NCBI GenBank assembly: GCA_022360075.1
Contig: JAKSDN010001326.1
Location: forward strand, 1-8,400
Origin: Kiloniellales bacterium
GTDB lineage: Bacteria; Pseudomonadota; Alphaproteobacteria; Kiloniellales; JAKSDN01
Length of the DNA: 8,400 nucleotides
Reading direction: 5' to 3'
How positions within the stretch are numbered: position 1 is the first letter of the stretch; the number at the start of each line of letters is the position of its first letter. A program made the translations under genes and the position numbers. The notes below the pieces were generated by a model. The model had not been told where the DNA came from. It ran no database searches and saw nothing but the letters and a program-made list of their open reading frames with translations. Below, piece by piece: positions 1-5,641 of the stretch.

Positions 1-121
1 ACCGAACCCTTCGAGACGCCCGCCAAGGCGGGCTCCTCAGGATGAGGACATTTCTTAATGCTATCAAAGGCTTACCTCATCCTGAGGAGCGCCCTCCAGG
101 GCGCGTCTCGAAGGGTTCGGT
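1..121. repeat. Intact palindromic intergenic repeat, copy 1 (four-way-junction fold)
   Basis: The whole segment folds on itself. The outer stem pairs 1-18 (ACCGAACCCTTCGAGACG) perfectly with 104-121. A left hairpin pairs 19-23 (CCCGC) with 28-32. A central 15-bp stem pairs 33-47 (CTCCTCAGGATGAGG) with 75-89. A right hairpin pairs 90-94 (CGCCC) with 99-103. The stems abut with no unpaired base between them, so the element can form a cruciform or cloverleaf. It may extend left of the window. Related copies lie at 2370-2488 and 8240-8354. I recall similar repeats as abundant between genes of Hyphomicrobiales; function is unknown. Confidence 0.9.
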
Positions 122-366
122 ACGAACCGCGCGAAGCGCTTGGGGATGATCATGCAGCACCGTCCGAAAGCTCGAGCCAAAATATTCACAAGCTCTCAGG
201 ATGAGGACATTACTTAATGCCACCAAAAGTCTACCTCATCCTGGGAGCGCCCGACAGGACGCGTCTCGAAGGGTTCGGTGCGAACCGCGCGAAGCGCTTG
301 GCGATGGTCATGCAGCGCTATCCGAAGGCTCGAGCCAATAGATTCACAAGCTCTCAGGATGAGGAG
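36..366. repeat. Tandem duplication, ~159-bp period, including a half-copy of the palindrome (copy 2)
   Basis: Bases 36-194 are repeated at 195-352, and a third unit starts at 353 but is recognisable for only about 13 bases. Hand alignment of the first two units gives about 19 differences in 159 positions, roughly 88% identity. The second unit carries the central stem and right half of the palindrome (195-279) but not the outer left arm, and its right hairpin is mismatched. The outer right arm of both units is the same GGGTTCGGT, which fits local duplication of copy 1 better than an independent insertion. No coding frame here looks like a real protein. Confidence 0.85.
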
Positions 367-679
367 GAAGGGGCTTAACGCGCACCGAGAAGCAAGGGTC
401 AGAATCAACGACCCACAGTATCAGAGCTCCTTTCCGGCGCGTGCCTGACACTTTGGGTTCGTCCTTTGCCTAGGCCCAGAGGCGTTGGCGCCTACCTGAC
501 CAAGCGAGACCAGCGCTGCCGATGCCTCGCCGAGCGGTCCGAATCCCTCCTCACTGTGGGATTCGCCACGACCGTGGCGAGGCGGATCGTCTAAACCCTC
601 CGGTCATTCCACGAAAAGGGACGGATCACGCCCGGCCGGTCTCGGCCGAGGCCGCTCGGGCAAGGCGAGGAATTTTGCC
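367..679. other. Gene-free leader with competing hairpins upstream of the cysteine-rich gene
   Basis: No convincing coding region is seen on either strand. Several inverted repeats are visible. GAATCCC (541-547) pairs with GGGATTC (558-564). CGCCAC (564-569) pairs with GTGGCG (574-579). GCCTCGCC (524-531) can pair with GGCGAGGC (576-583). The last two share bases 576-579 and so exclude each other. CGGCC (633-637) pairs with GGCCG (644-648) nearer the start codon. The arrangement could be a regulatory leader, but no known riboswitch class was recognised and no promoter could be fixed. Confidence 0.45.
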
Positions 680-1264
680 ATGAGCGCCATTACCGACGCC
701 CTCCTGAAGGACATCAAGTCCCTCGATCTGGGCCCCTATTACAAAGAGAAGATCTGCATGTTGCCGGTCTCCAAGAACCTGCGCGGCGAGATCGATTTGA
801 GCGATCGCGATCTTCAAAAGTGCCGGCGCCCGGCTTGCGAGACCCTGAAGGCGGTTCATGCCCTGAAGCTCGAGATTCGGACCCATCGGCCTTGCGATGC
901 CGTCGCGGTGCGGCGCCTCGACGGCAAGCTCGACGGCAAGCTGGTGTTCGCCTTCATCGAGGACGGCAATCACCGCGGCTATCATATTGCCCGCTTCGAG
1001 TGGAGCTCGGCGAGCTCGGAGCTGCTCGGCCGAATGTCCGGCATCACCAACGCAGGCACGCACCGCGACCCGCTGATGCACTGTGAGCGCTGCGACGACC
1101 GCGGGCAAATGGAGGGCCGGCTGGACGCTGTCGTGGTCAAGGGCGACCACAAGGGGTGCCGCGTGCTGGCGAGCTATATGATCGACTTCGACCCCAGTAG
1201 CGGCGCGATCAGCACGGCGGTCGAGGGCACGCTGGAAGGCGTGTTGATCTGCGACTGCAAGTGA
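680..1264 (+). CDS. Conserved-looking cysteine-rich hypothetical protein with internal duplication
   Basis: The product is 194 residues and I do not recognise its family. The ATG at 680 has a good ribosome site, GAGGAA at 667-672, seven bases upstream. There is no signal peptide or membrane segment, so it is probably cytoplasmic. It has nine cysteines (26, 48, 53, 72, 135, 138, 160, 191, 193), including a CxxC at 135-138 and a CxC four residues from the end (191-193), which suggests metal binding or disulfides. Residues about 82-127 and 142-190 look like two copies of one unit. Each starts with G-x-(L/M)-(D/E)-G-(K/R)-L, continues through a D/G-x-H-x-G turn, and ends in a glycine-rich stretch. 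The pattern suggests a beta-rich repeat fold. It stands alone: the next gene begins about 130 bases downstream on the same strand. Reading frame and codon use look genuine; function is unknown. Confidence 0.8.
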   Translation: MSAITDALLKDIKSLDLGPYYKEKICMLPVSKNLRGEIDLSDRDLQKCRRPACETLKAVHALKLEIRTHRPCDAVAVRRLDGKLDGKLVFAFIEDGNHRGYHIARFEWSSASSELLGRMSGITNAGTHRDPLMHCERCDDRGQMEGRLDAVVVKGDHKGCRVLASYMIDFDPSSGAISTAVEGTLEGVLICDCK

Positions 1265-1308
1265 AGGACGGCCGTTTCAGCCGCCACGCGGGAGTCTGAA
1301 GCGACCAT

Positions 1309-1343
1309 TCCCCGCCATAGATGCGGCTGGACGATGCCGGGGA
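1309..1343 (+). terminator. Weak hairpin, possible terminator of the cysteine-rich gene
   Basis: TCCCCGCCAT (1309-1318) can pair with ATGCCGGGGA (1334-1343) with a single mismatch and a 15-base loop, 45 bases after the upstream stop codon. No T-run follows, so this is only a weak terminator candidate. The downstream permease gene could still be partly co-transcribed. Confidence 0.25.
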
Positions 1344-1396
1344 CTGAGGGTAGGGGAGGGGCGTTGTTGTGATCATCGCTCGTCCCTTTGCCCCGC

Positions 1397-2287
1397 ATGA
1401 GCCTGTCGCCAAAGCTCGCGCCCTCGGCCAAAGGCGTGCCCGCGGGCATCGTCTGGATGCTGGTCACGACCTTCTTCTTCGTCTGCGTCCACACGACCGG
1501 CAAGTACCTCGTCGCGCTCTATCCGGTCGGGCAGGTGGTTTGGGGACGCTACGTCTTCCATCTGCTGTTCGCCGCCGTGATCCTGGGGCCGGCGCTGAAA
1601 CGCGCTGCGCGCACCGAACACCTCAAGCTACAGTTGATCCGCTCGGCGCTCATGTTGGGCGCGAGCGCTTTCTACTTCGCCGGCGTGCAGCTCATTCCCC
1701 TGGCCGAGGCCAACTCCATCGCCTCGACGACGCCGATCTTCGTGGTCATGCTGGCCCCGCTGCTGCTGGGCGAGCAGGTCGGGCCGCGACGATGGCTGGG
1801 CGTCGCCGTCGGCTTCGTCGGCGCCCTGATCATCATCCGCCCCGGCAGCGGCCTGATGGACTTCGCCGTGATCTTTCTCGTCGCCAGTGCGCTGTGCAAC
1901 GCGGGCTATCAGCTCACCACGCGCCAGCTCGGCGGCCGCGACGAGCCTTTGACCACCCTGTTCTACACCGCCGCCGTCGGCAGCCTGGCGAGCTCCGCCG
2001 CCGTGCCGTTCATCTGGGAGCCGGTCGACGCGAGTGGCTGGATGCTCTTCGCCCTGATCGGCGCCTTCGCCTGCATCGGCCACTTCACGCTGATCAAGGC
2101 CTACCAGGCCACAGCCGCCTCGACCGTCGCGCCCTACGGCTACGCCAACCTGCTCTGGGCGGTGGCCTTCGGCTTCGTCGTCTTCGGCGATCTGCCCGAC
2201 GTGACGACAGTGCTCGGCGCCGGCCTGATCGTCGCCAGCGGCCTCTACATCCTGCACCGCGAGCGCCTCGCCGCCCGGCGGGCGTGA
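1397..2287 (+). CDS. DMT superfamily (EamA-type) permease
   Basis: The 296-residue product is an inner-membrane transporter of the drug/metabolite family with the usual ten hydrophobic segments in two EamA halves (about residues 15-145 and 155-285). Diagnostic stretches include VVWGRYVFHLLF near residue 50, the EANSIASTTPIFV..LAPLLLGEQ stretch near 100-125 (helix 4, with the conserved Pro and Glu), the GALIIIRPG end of the first half, and the mirrored stretch ending GLYILHRER in the second half. Its substrate cannot be read from sequence; the family exports or imports amino acids, purines, nucleosides and other small metabolites. An in-frame stop at 1370 limits the start to TTG 1388 or ATG 1397. 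Neither has a clear ribosome site, and ATG is preferred. It stands alone, with the palindromic repeat 82 bases after the stop. Confidence 0.9.
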   Translation: MSLSPKLAPSAKGVPAGIVWMLVTTFFFVCVHTTGKYLVALYPVGQVVWGRYVFHLLFAAVILGPALKRAARTEHLKLQLIRSALMLGASAFYFAGVQLIPLAEANSIASTTPIFVVMLAPLLLGEQVGPRRWLGVAVGFVGALIIIRPGSGLMDFAVIFLVASALCNAGYQLTTRQLGGRDEPLTTLFYTAAVGSLASSAAVPFIWEPVDASGWMLFALIGAFACIGHFTLIKAYQATAASTVAPYGYANLLWAVAFGFVVFGDLPDVTTVLGAGLIVASGLYILHRERLAARRA

Positions 2288-2369
2288 GCGGCGCGACACG
2301 AAAAGCCTCCCCTCATCTTCGATAGGCTCGGGGCCTGTGAAGAAAGCGATGATGCGTTGGACTACGATT

Positions 2370-2488
2370 GTGCGTCCTTCGAGACGCCCGCTAAAGCGGG
2401 CTCCTCAGGATGAGGACTTCTCTTTGTGCCACAAAGACTTTTCTTCATTCTGAGGAGCGCCGGCCAGGGCGCGTCTCGAAGGACGCAC
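2370..2488. repeat. Intact palindromic intergenic repeat, copy 3 (four-way-junction fold)
   Basis: The outer stem pairs 2370-2386 (GTGCGTCC then TTCGAGACG) perfectly with 2472-2488. The left hairpin is CCCGC-TAAA-GCGGG (2387-2400). The central stem pairs 2401-2415 with 2443-2457, where two changes relative to copy 1 both leave G-U pairs on the + strand RNA. The right hairpin is CGCC-GGCCAG-GGCG (2458-2471). The outer eight base pairs differ wholly from those of copy 1. It sits between the convergent permease and yqgE-like genes and might also act as a bidirectional transcription barrier. Confidence 0.9.
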
Positions 2489-2587
2489 CATGGTCCTGCT
2501 GCGCGACCTAAGGGCTGGACCCTATAAGCTCTCGAGCTCTCAGGACGTGGGCGATGGCGGCCTTCGTCCCGCAGGAAAACACTCAAG

Positions 2588-2615
2588 TGTCGGCCGGCAT
2601 GCGATCAGGCCGACA
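2588..2615 (-). terminator. Probable terminator directly after the YqgE/AlgH gene
   Basis: Read on the minus strand, TGTCGGCC pairs with GGCCGACA (8 bp, 12-base loop) starting at the base after the stop codon. A TTTT run follows about nine bases beyond the stem. The T-run is short and displaced, so the stem may terminate weakly or protect the mRNA end. Bases 2489-2587 hold nothing else I can identify. Confidence 0.5.
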
Positions 2616-3260
2616 TCACAGATCGATGCTGAAGCGCTGAATCGTGCGCTCCCATTTGGTCTCGTGGTCCCGGTCGAAGACCACGGCCTGGTCCGACGCG
2701 ACGTCGCCCCAATCGCCGCGCGCCATCTCCGCTTCGAGCTGGCCCGGCGCCCAGCCGGAATAGCCGAGAACCAGCAGCGCCTGGCGGGGGCCCGCACCCT
2801 CGCCGATGCGGTGGAGAATCTCCGGATCGGACGTCACCGCGACTCCCTGGCTGACGATCATCGACTGCTCGACCACCACGTCGGAGGAGTGCAGGAGAAA
2901 GGGCTGATTCGGTTCCACGGGCCCGCCGGCATGGACCCGCAGGCTTCCTTCCATGCCCTCGCCCTTAAGGCCCAGCCCCGTCATCACCTGGGAGAGCGGC
3001 ATCTCGCCGAGAGGCCTGTTGATCACCAGCCCGAGCGCGCCGGTCTCGTCGTGCTGGACCATGTAGATCACGGTACGGGCGAAATTCGGGTCACGCATGC
3101 CCCGCGCCGCCACCAGAAAACGCCCGGCCAAAGAGGGCGCCGGCACGGCCTCGACTCGGGCCGAGCCCGCCGGCTGTGTCCAGGTGAGCAGGAAGAGAAA
3201 ACTGGCTCCGGCGGTCAGAATGAGCGCCTGGCGGGCAAGGAAGGGCGGTAGCCGAAACAT
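2616..3260 (-). CDS. YqgE/AlgH family (UPF0301) protein with N-terminal export/anchor segment
   Basis: The product is 214 residues from the ATG at 3260; a GTG at 3290 would add ten residues but has no ribosome site, while AAAGG lies about ten bases before the ATG. The YqgE/AlgH domain fills residues about 45-205. It shows the family pattern LAGRFLVAARGMRDPNFARTV, then HDETGALGLVINRP, HAGGPVE in the middle, and LGYSGWAPGQLEAEM near the C-terminus. The biochemical role of the family is unresolved; AlgH in Pseudomonas has been linked to alginate regulation. Unusually, about 35 residues precede the domain. They include a basic start and a hydrophobic run (ALILTAGASFLFLLTW) followed by PAGSA, resembling a signal peptide or membrane anchor, whereas typical members start almost at the domain and are cytoplasmic. 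The gene is downstream of the PepSY gene on the same strand, but a strong hairpin lies between them. Confidence 0.9.
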   Translation of the reverse strand: MFRLPPFLARQALILTAGASFLFLLTWTQPAGSARVEAVPAPSLAGRFLVAARGMRDPNFARTVIYMVQHDETGALGLVINRPLGEMPLSQVMTGLGLKGEGMEGSLRVHAGGPVEPNQPFLLHSSDVVVEQSMIVSQGVAVTSDPEILHRIGEGAGPRQALLVLGYSGWAPGQLEAEMARGDWGDVASDQAVVFDRDHETKWERTIQRFSIDL

Positions 3261-3375
3261 TATGAGCTGGCCTTTCAATGGCGCGGTCACTGAAAGGACT
3301 CAGCATAGCAGAAACCATGTCTGCCTACCGCCCGGCGACGTGCAAGGGCATTCGCGGCCAAGGCTGTGACCGATC

Positions 3376-3411
3376 GGTCGGGATGGCCCTTCTGGCTGGG
3401 CCATCCCGACC
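3376..3411 (-). terminator. Strong 14-bp perfect hairpin after the PepSY gene, possible terminator
   Basis: GGTCGGGATGGCCC (3376-3389) pairs perfectly with GGGCCATCCCGACC (3398-3411) around an 8-base loop, nine bases after the PepSY stop on the minus strand. No T-run follows, so it is not a textbook intrinsic terminator. It could act with Rho, or protect the transcript 3' end. A perfect 12-base DNA palindrome, GACCGATCGGTC (3368-3379), overlaps its left arm. Confidence 0.5.
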
Positions 3412-3420
3412 TCTCTGTCA

Positions 3421-4848
3421 TTACTGGAAGGCTCGCTTGAGCGGCTTGATGTGCTGAAGGACGAGAAGATCAAAGGCCAAGACCGTCAGAAGAGTAAGCC
3501 CGACCAGCGGAAACGCGAGAGACAGAAAGAGCATGAGGAAGAGCGCCCCCTTCCAGAGCGGCAGATCGCTCGGCAAGGGCGGGGCCACCAGGTGGCTCGC
3601 TCCTCTCGGTCGGCGCGCCCACCACATGACGATCCCGGACACGCAAAGGAAGATCACCGTCACGCAGAACAGGCCGTTCAGGATGCTGTTCCAAAGACCC
3701 ATGTCGCCCTGGTGGAGCGCGATGCCCACGGCCATGCTCTTTGCCATCAGCGAATAGTCGTCGAAGGTCACTTCGGCCAGGATCTTGCCGCTGTACTGGT
3801 CGACGTGAACCGTCCGGTCGCCGGTCGGCTGTTCGGTGTCGCCGTCCATGGAATCGGCGGAGAGCGTGAAGACGCCGGCGTCACCGTCGGGTAGATTGAT
3901 CCGAAACTGCGGCCCGAAGCCAATCGCGTAGCCGAGTTGCGTGATGGCGTTCAGGTTCACGGCCGTCCCACCGGAAATCCCTTGAACCCCGGCGTCCGAA
4001 CCCGACAGCGGCATCTTCGTCTGTTCCAGGCCCCACGGCACCTCCTTGATCGCACCGTGGTTCATCGCTGCGTGGGTCGTATCGGAAAGCGGGACGTCAT
4101 CCCATTTCTCCGCCGGGAAGCTGCTCCAGGCTTGGACGAACTTGCCGCCCCAAATTCCGGCCCACGCCAGCCCGGACAGGAGGAAAAAGATGAGCACGAT
4201 CGAGATGTAGAAACCGATCGTCGCGTGCAGGTCCTTCCAGAACGCGCGCCCCTTGAGGCCGAGCCGCGGGACAAGGACTCCGGCGATCCCGGTGCCGCGC
4301 GGCCACCAAAGATACAGACCCGTGACCACCATCACGATGGCCAGCCCGGCCGCGATCTCGATCAGCCGGTCGCCGATATCTCCGATCAACAGCTCGCCGT
4401 GGATGTCGCTCGCGAAATAGTACCAGGTCGAGTCCTTGTTGACCGTGCTCAGGACGGCGTTGGAGTAGGGATCGACCGCCACGATCACTGTCCCGGCATC
4501 GCTTTGGACCTGGACGAGCGCGGTGCGGTCCGGGGCCGGCGGGGGCATGTACTGGCTTACCCGACCATCGGGGACGACGGCCTGCGCCGCTTCCACGTGA
4601 GCGCTGGGCAGCGTCATTTCGCCGCTCGGCGTCACGTGAAGCCGCTCGCCGAAGCGGGTCTCGAAGGTATTGAAATAGACCATGATGAGGCCCGTGACGG
4701 CCAACATGAGAAGAAAGGGGACGACGTACAGGCCGGAATAGAAATGCCATCGCCACGCCGCGAGGTAGAGCTTCTTCGCCCGCGATGAGTCGTCGATCGT
4801 CGGCGAGCCGGCGGTCTTGCCGGGCCCCGGTAGCGTCGTGTCAGCCAC
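3421..4848 (-). CDS. PepSY-associated TM family protein (PiuB/FoxB-like, probable ferrisiderophore or metal reductase)
   Basis: The start is the GTG at 4848, because AGAGGA lies six bases upstream; the frame stays open to 4995 but with no better start. The product is 475 residues. TM1 is at about 37-58 just after RWHFYSGL (His35). A periplasmic PepSY-like region follows (about 70-145). Then come DIHGELL (His150) with TM2 at about 162-182, ending LYLWWPR, and DLHATIGFY (His208) with TM3. A second large periplasmic part follows, then ALHQGD with TM4, and one or two C-terminal helices. Four histidines at helix ends match the heme ligands expected in this family. Pseudomonas FoxB, a relative as I recall, is an inner-membrane di-heme siderophore reductase. 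A DUF2946-like gene lies upstream on the same strand, a pairing seen in metal-uptake clusters. No TonB-dependent receptor is in the window, so the substrate (iron siderophore, heme or copper) is open. Confidence 0.88.
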   Translation of the reverse strand: MADTTLPGPGKTAGSPTIDDSSRAKKLYLAAWRWHFYSGLYVVPFLLMLAVTGLIMVYFNTFETRFGERLHVTPSGEMTLPSAHVEAAQAVVPDGRVSQYMPPPAPDRTALVQVQSDAGTVIVAVDPYSNAVLSTVNKDSTWYYFASDIHGELLIGDIGDRLIEIAAGLAIVMVVTGLYLWWPRGTGIAGVLVPRLGLKGRAFWKDLHATIGFYISIVLIFFLLSGLAWAGIWGGKFVQAWSSFPAEKWDDVPLSDTTHAAMNHGAIKEVPWGLEQTKMPLSGSDAGVQGISGGTAVNLNAITQLGYAIGFGPQFRINLPDGDAGVFTLSADSMDGDTEQPTGDRTVHVDQYSGKILAEVTFDDYSLMAKSMAVGIALHQGDMGLWNSILNGLFCVTVIFLCVSGIVMWWARRPRGASHLVAPPLPSDLPLWKGALFLMLFLSLAFPLVGLTLLTVLAFDLLVLQHIKPLKRAFQ

Positions 4849-4854
4849 GGTGAT

Positions 4855-4861
4855 TCCTCTC
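4855..4861 (-). promoter_or_regulatory. Ribosome binding site fixing a GTG start for the PepSY gene
   Basis: On the minus strand GAGAGGA is followed by six bases and then GTG at 4848. The residues encoded upstream of that GTG in the open frame are arginine-rich and unlike any PepSY N-terminus. The annotated protein should therefore begin at GTG 4848, not at the more distal ATG at 4995. Confidence 0.8.
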
Positions 4862-4990
4862 TCGTGTTCGGTCTGGCGAGCGCGGCCGCTCTCGGCGGCG
4901 CGCCATGATCGGGGTTGCCGCGACACATCCCCGGGATGAGGGGCGCGTGTCGTGGTCAATGCGGAGAAACGGCTTGCGAGCCTGCCTTGG

Positions 4991-5008
4991 GCCACGCCGA
5001 AGCGTGGC
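4991..5008 (-). other. UUCG-tetraloop hairpin between DUF2946-like and PepSY genes
   Basis: Read on the minus strand, GCCACGC-TTCG-GCGTGGC forms a seven-bp perfect stem with a C(UUCG)G loop, one of the most stable RNA tetraloops. It lies 17 bases after the DUF2946-like stop and about 140 bases before the PepSY start, in a 177-base spacer. No T-run follows, so it is more likely an mRNA processing or stability element, or a partial terminator, than a full stop to transcription. Confidence 0.6.
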
Positions 5009-5025
5009 GGCGGCTCAGACCGGGA

Positions 5026-5400
5026 TCAGCTCGGGGGTGCGCGTTGCCGGCTGCTCGTGGTGAGGGCTTGCGTCCTGAAAGACGTCTCGCGCGCCTGATA
5101 GGTGACGGAAACGTAATGGACGGGGGTCCCGAGCGTGCCGCAGGGCGGGTTGTCCAATCCCGGTGCGACAGTCAGGCGGCAGGCTTCACAACCCATTGTC
5201 GAGGGCGTGGCGCTATCGTCTTCTCCGCCGACAGAGCAAATAACCGGGACGGTGCCGTCCGGCAGCGCGTAAGCCGAGTAGTCGACGGGCACCGCGGCTC
5301 GGACCGGGAGCGAATGGCCGAAAGCGTTGACGACAGACGCAAGGAAGAAGGCGATCGCTGTCGCCAATCGAAGCCGCTTGTTTCGAACCGCGATCGCCAT
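5026..5400 (-). CDS. Small secreted DUF2946-like cysteine protein
   Basis: The product is 124 residues. It starts with a signal peptide: basic NKRLRL, a hydrophobic run ATAIAFFLASVV, and likely cleavage near VRA-AV around residue 36. The mature part has four cysteines, at 55 (PVICS), a CxxC at 71-74 (CEAC) and 87. It ends with an arginine-rich RQRAPPS tail. This layout (signal peptide, I-C-S motif, C-x-x-C, R-x-P-P end) resembles DUF2946, whose members are found beside metal-uptake genes and are thought to be periplasmic metal-related proteins, although the usual histidine cluster is weak here. No strong ribosome site precedes the ATG at 5400. It lies 36 bases after the TauE stub and upstream of the PepSY gene on the same strand, suggesting an old operon. 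The family call is from memory of the pattern and is moderate. Confidence 0.65.
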   Translation of the reverse strand: MAIAVRNKRLRLATAIAFFLASVVNAFGHSLPVRAAVPVDYSAYALPDGTVPVICSVGGEDDSATPSTMGCEACRLTVAPGLDNPPCGTLGTPVHYVSVTYQARETSFRTQALTTSSRQRAPPS

Positions 5401-5436
5401 GCCGCACGATAGATCGAAGCGCGGAGGCCGGTCAAT

Positions 5437-5637
5437 CTAAGCCGTCAGGCTTACCAGGAATCTGACCGCCACCAACGCGAGGAACGTCGCGCGGGCGAGC
5501 TCGAGCTTGCGCCTGGAGATCCCATGCGCGATGCGCACGCCGATTGGGGCGGCAGCGAGGCTGGCCGGGACGACGGCCAGCGCGCCCAGGTCGCCGGCCA
5601 GCGGCACCAGCTCGCCTAGGGGGATGTGGAGATCCGC
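5437..5637 (-). pseudogene. C-terminal stub of a TauE/SafE-family permease
   Basis: In the frame ending with TAG at 5437, about 60 residues match the last part of TauE/SafE (sulfite/anion exporter) proteins. They read LGELVPLAGDLGALAVVP, then ASLAAAPIGVRIAHGI, then SRRKLELARATFLALVAVRF; the A-P-x-G-x-x-x-A-H motif with the following basic R-K-L-E-L helix is typical of that end. Family members are about 240-270 residues with two similar halves; everything before the final two helices is missing. Upstream in this frame the sequence stops resembling TauE at about 5625-5640, next to the stop codon of the PEP-mutase-family gene, where a different gene occupies the DNA. No good start lies inside the stub, so it is most likely a non-functional remnant. 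Confidence 0.7.
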
Positions 5638-5641
5638 CGTG

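Noticed and set aside
536..568. tRNA-like 3' end (GGTCCGAATCCC followed by a GCCA) that could be a tRNA remnant or attachment site
   Set aside because: No acceptor, D or anticodon arm can be found upstream and the T-arm stem does not pair properly; the resemblance is probably chance.
1369..2325. GTG-started plus-strand frame overlapping the DMT permease in another frame
   Set aside because: It is arginine-rich translation of the permease gene out of frame.
2490..3251. Plus-strand frame opposite the yqgE-like gene, starting right after repeat copy 3
   Set aside because: It has no domain and low-complexity His/Arg/Gly composition, and the opposite strand encodes a well-conserved family.
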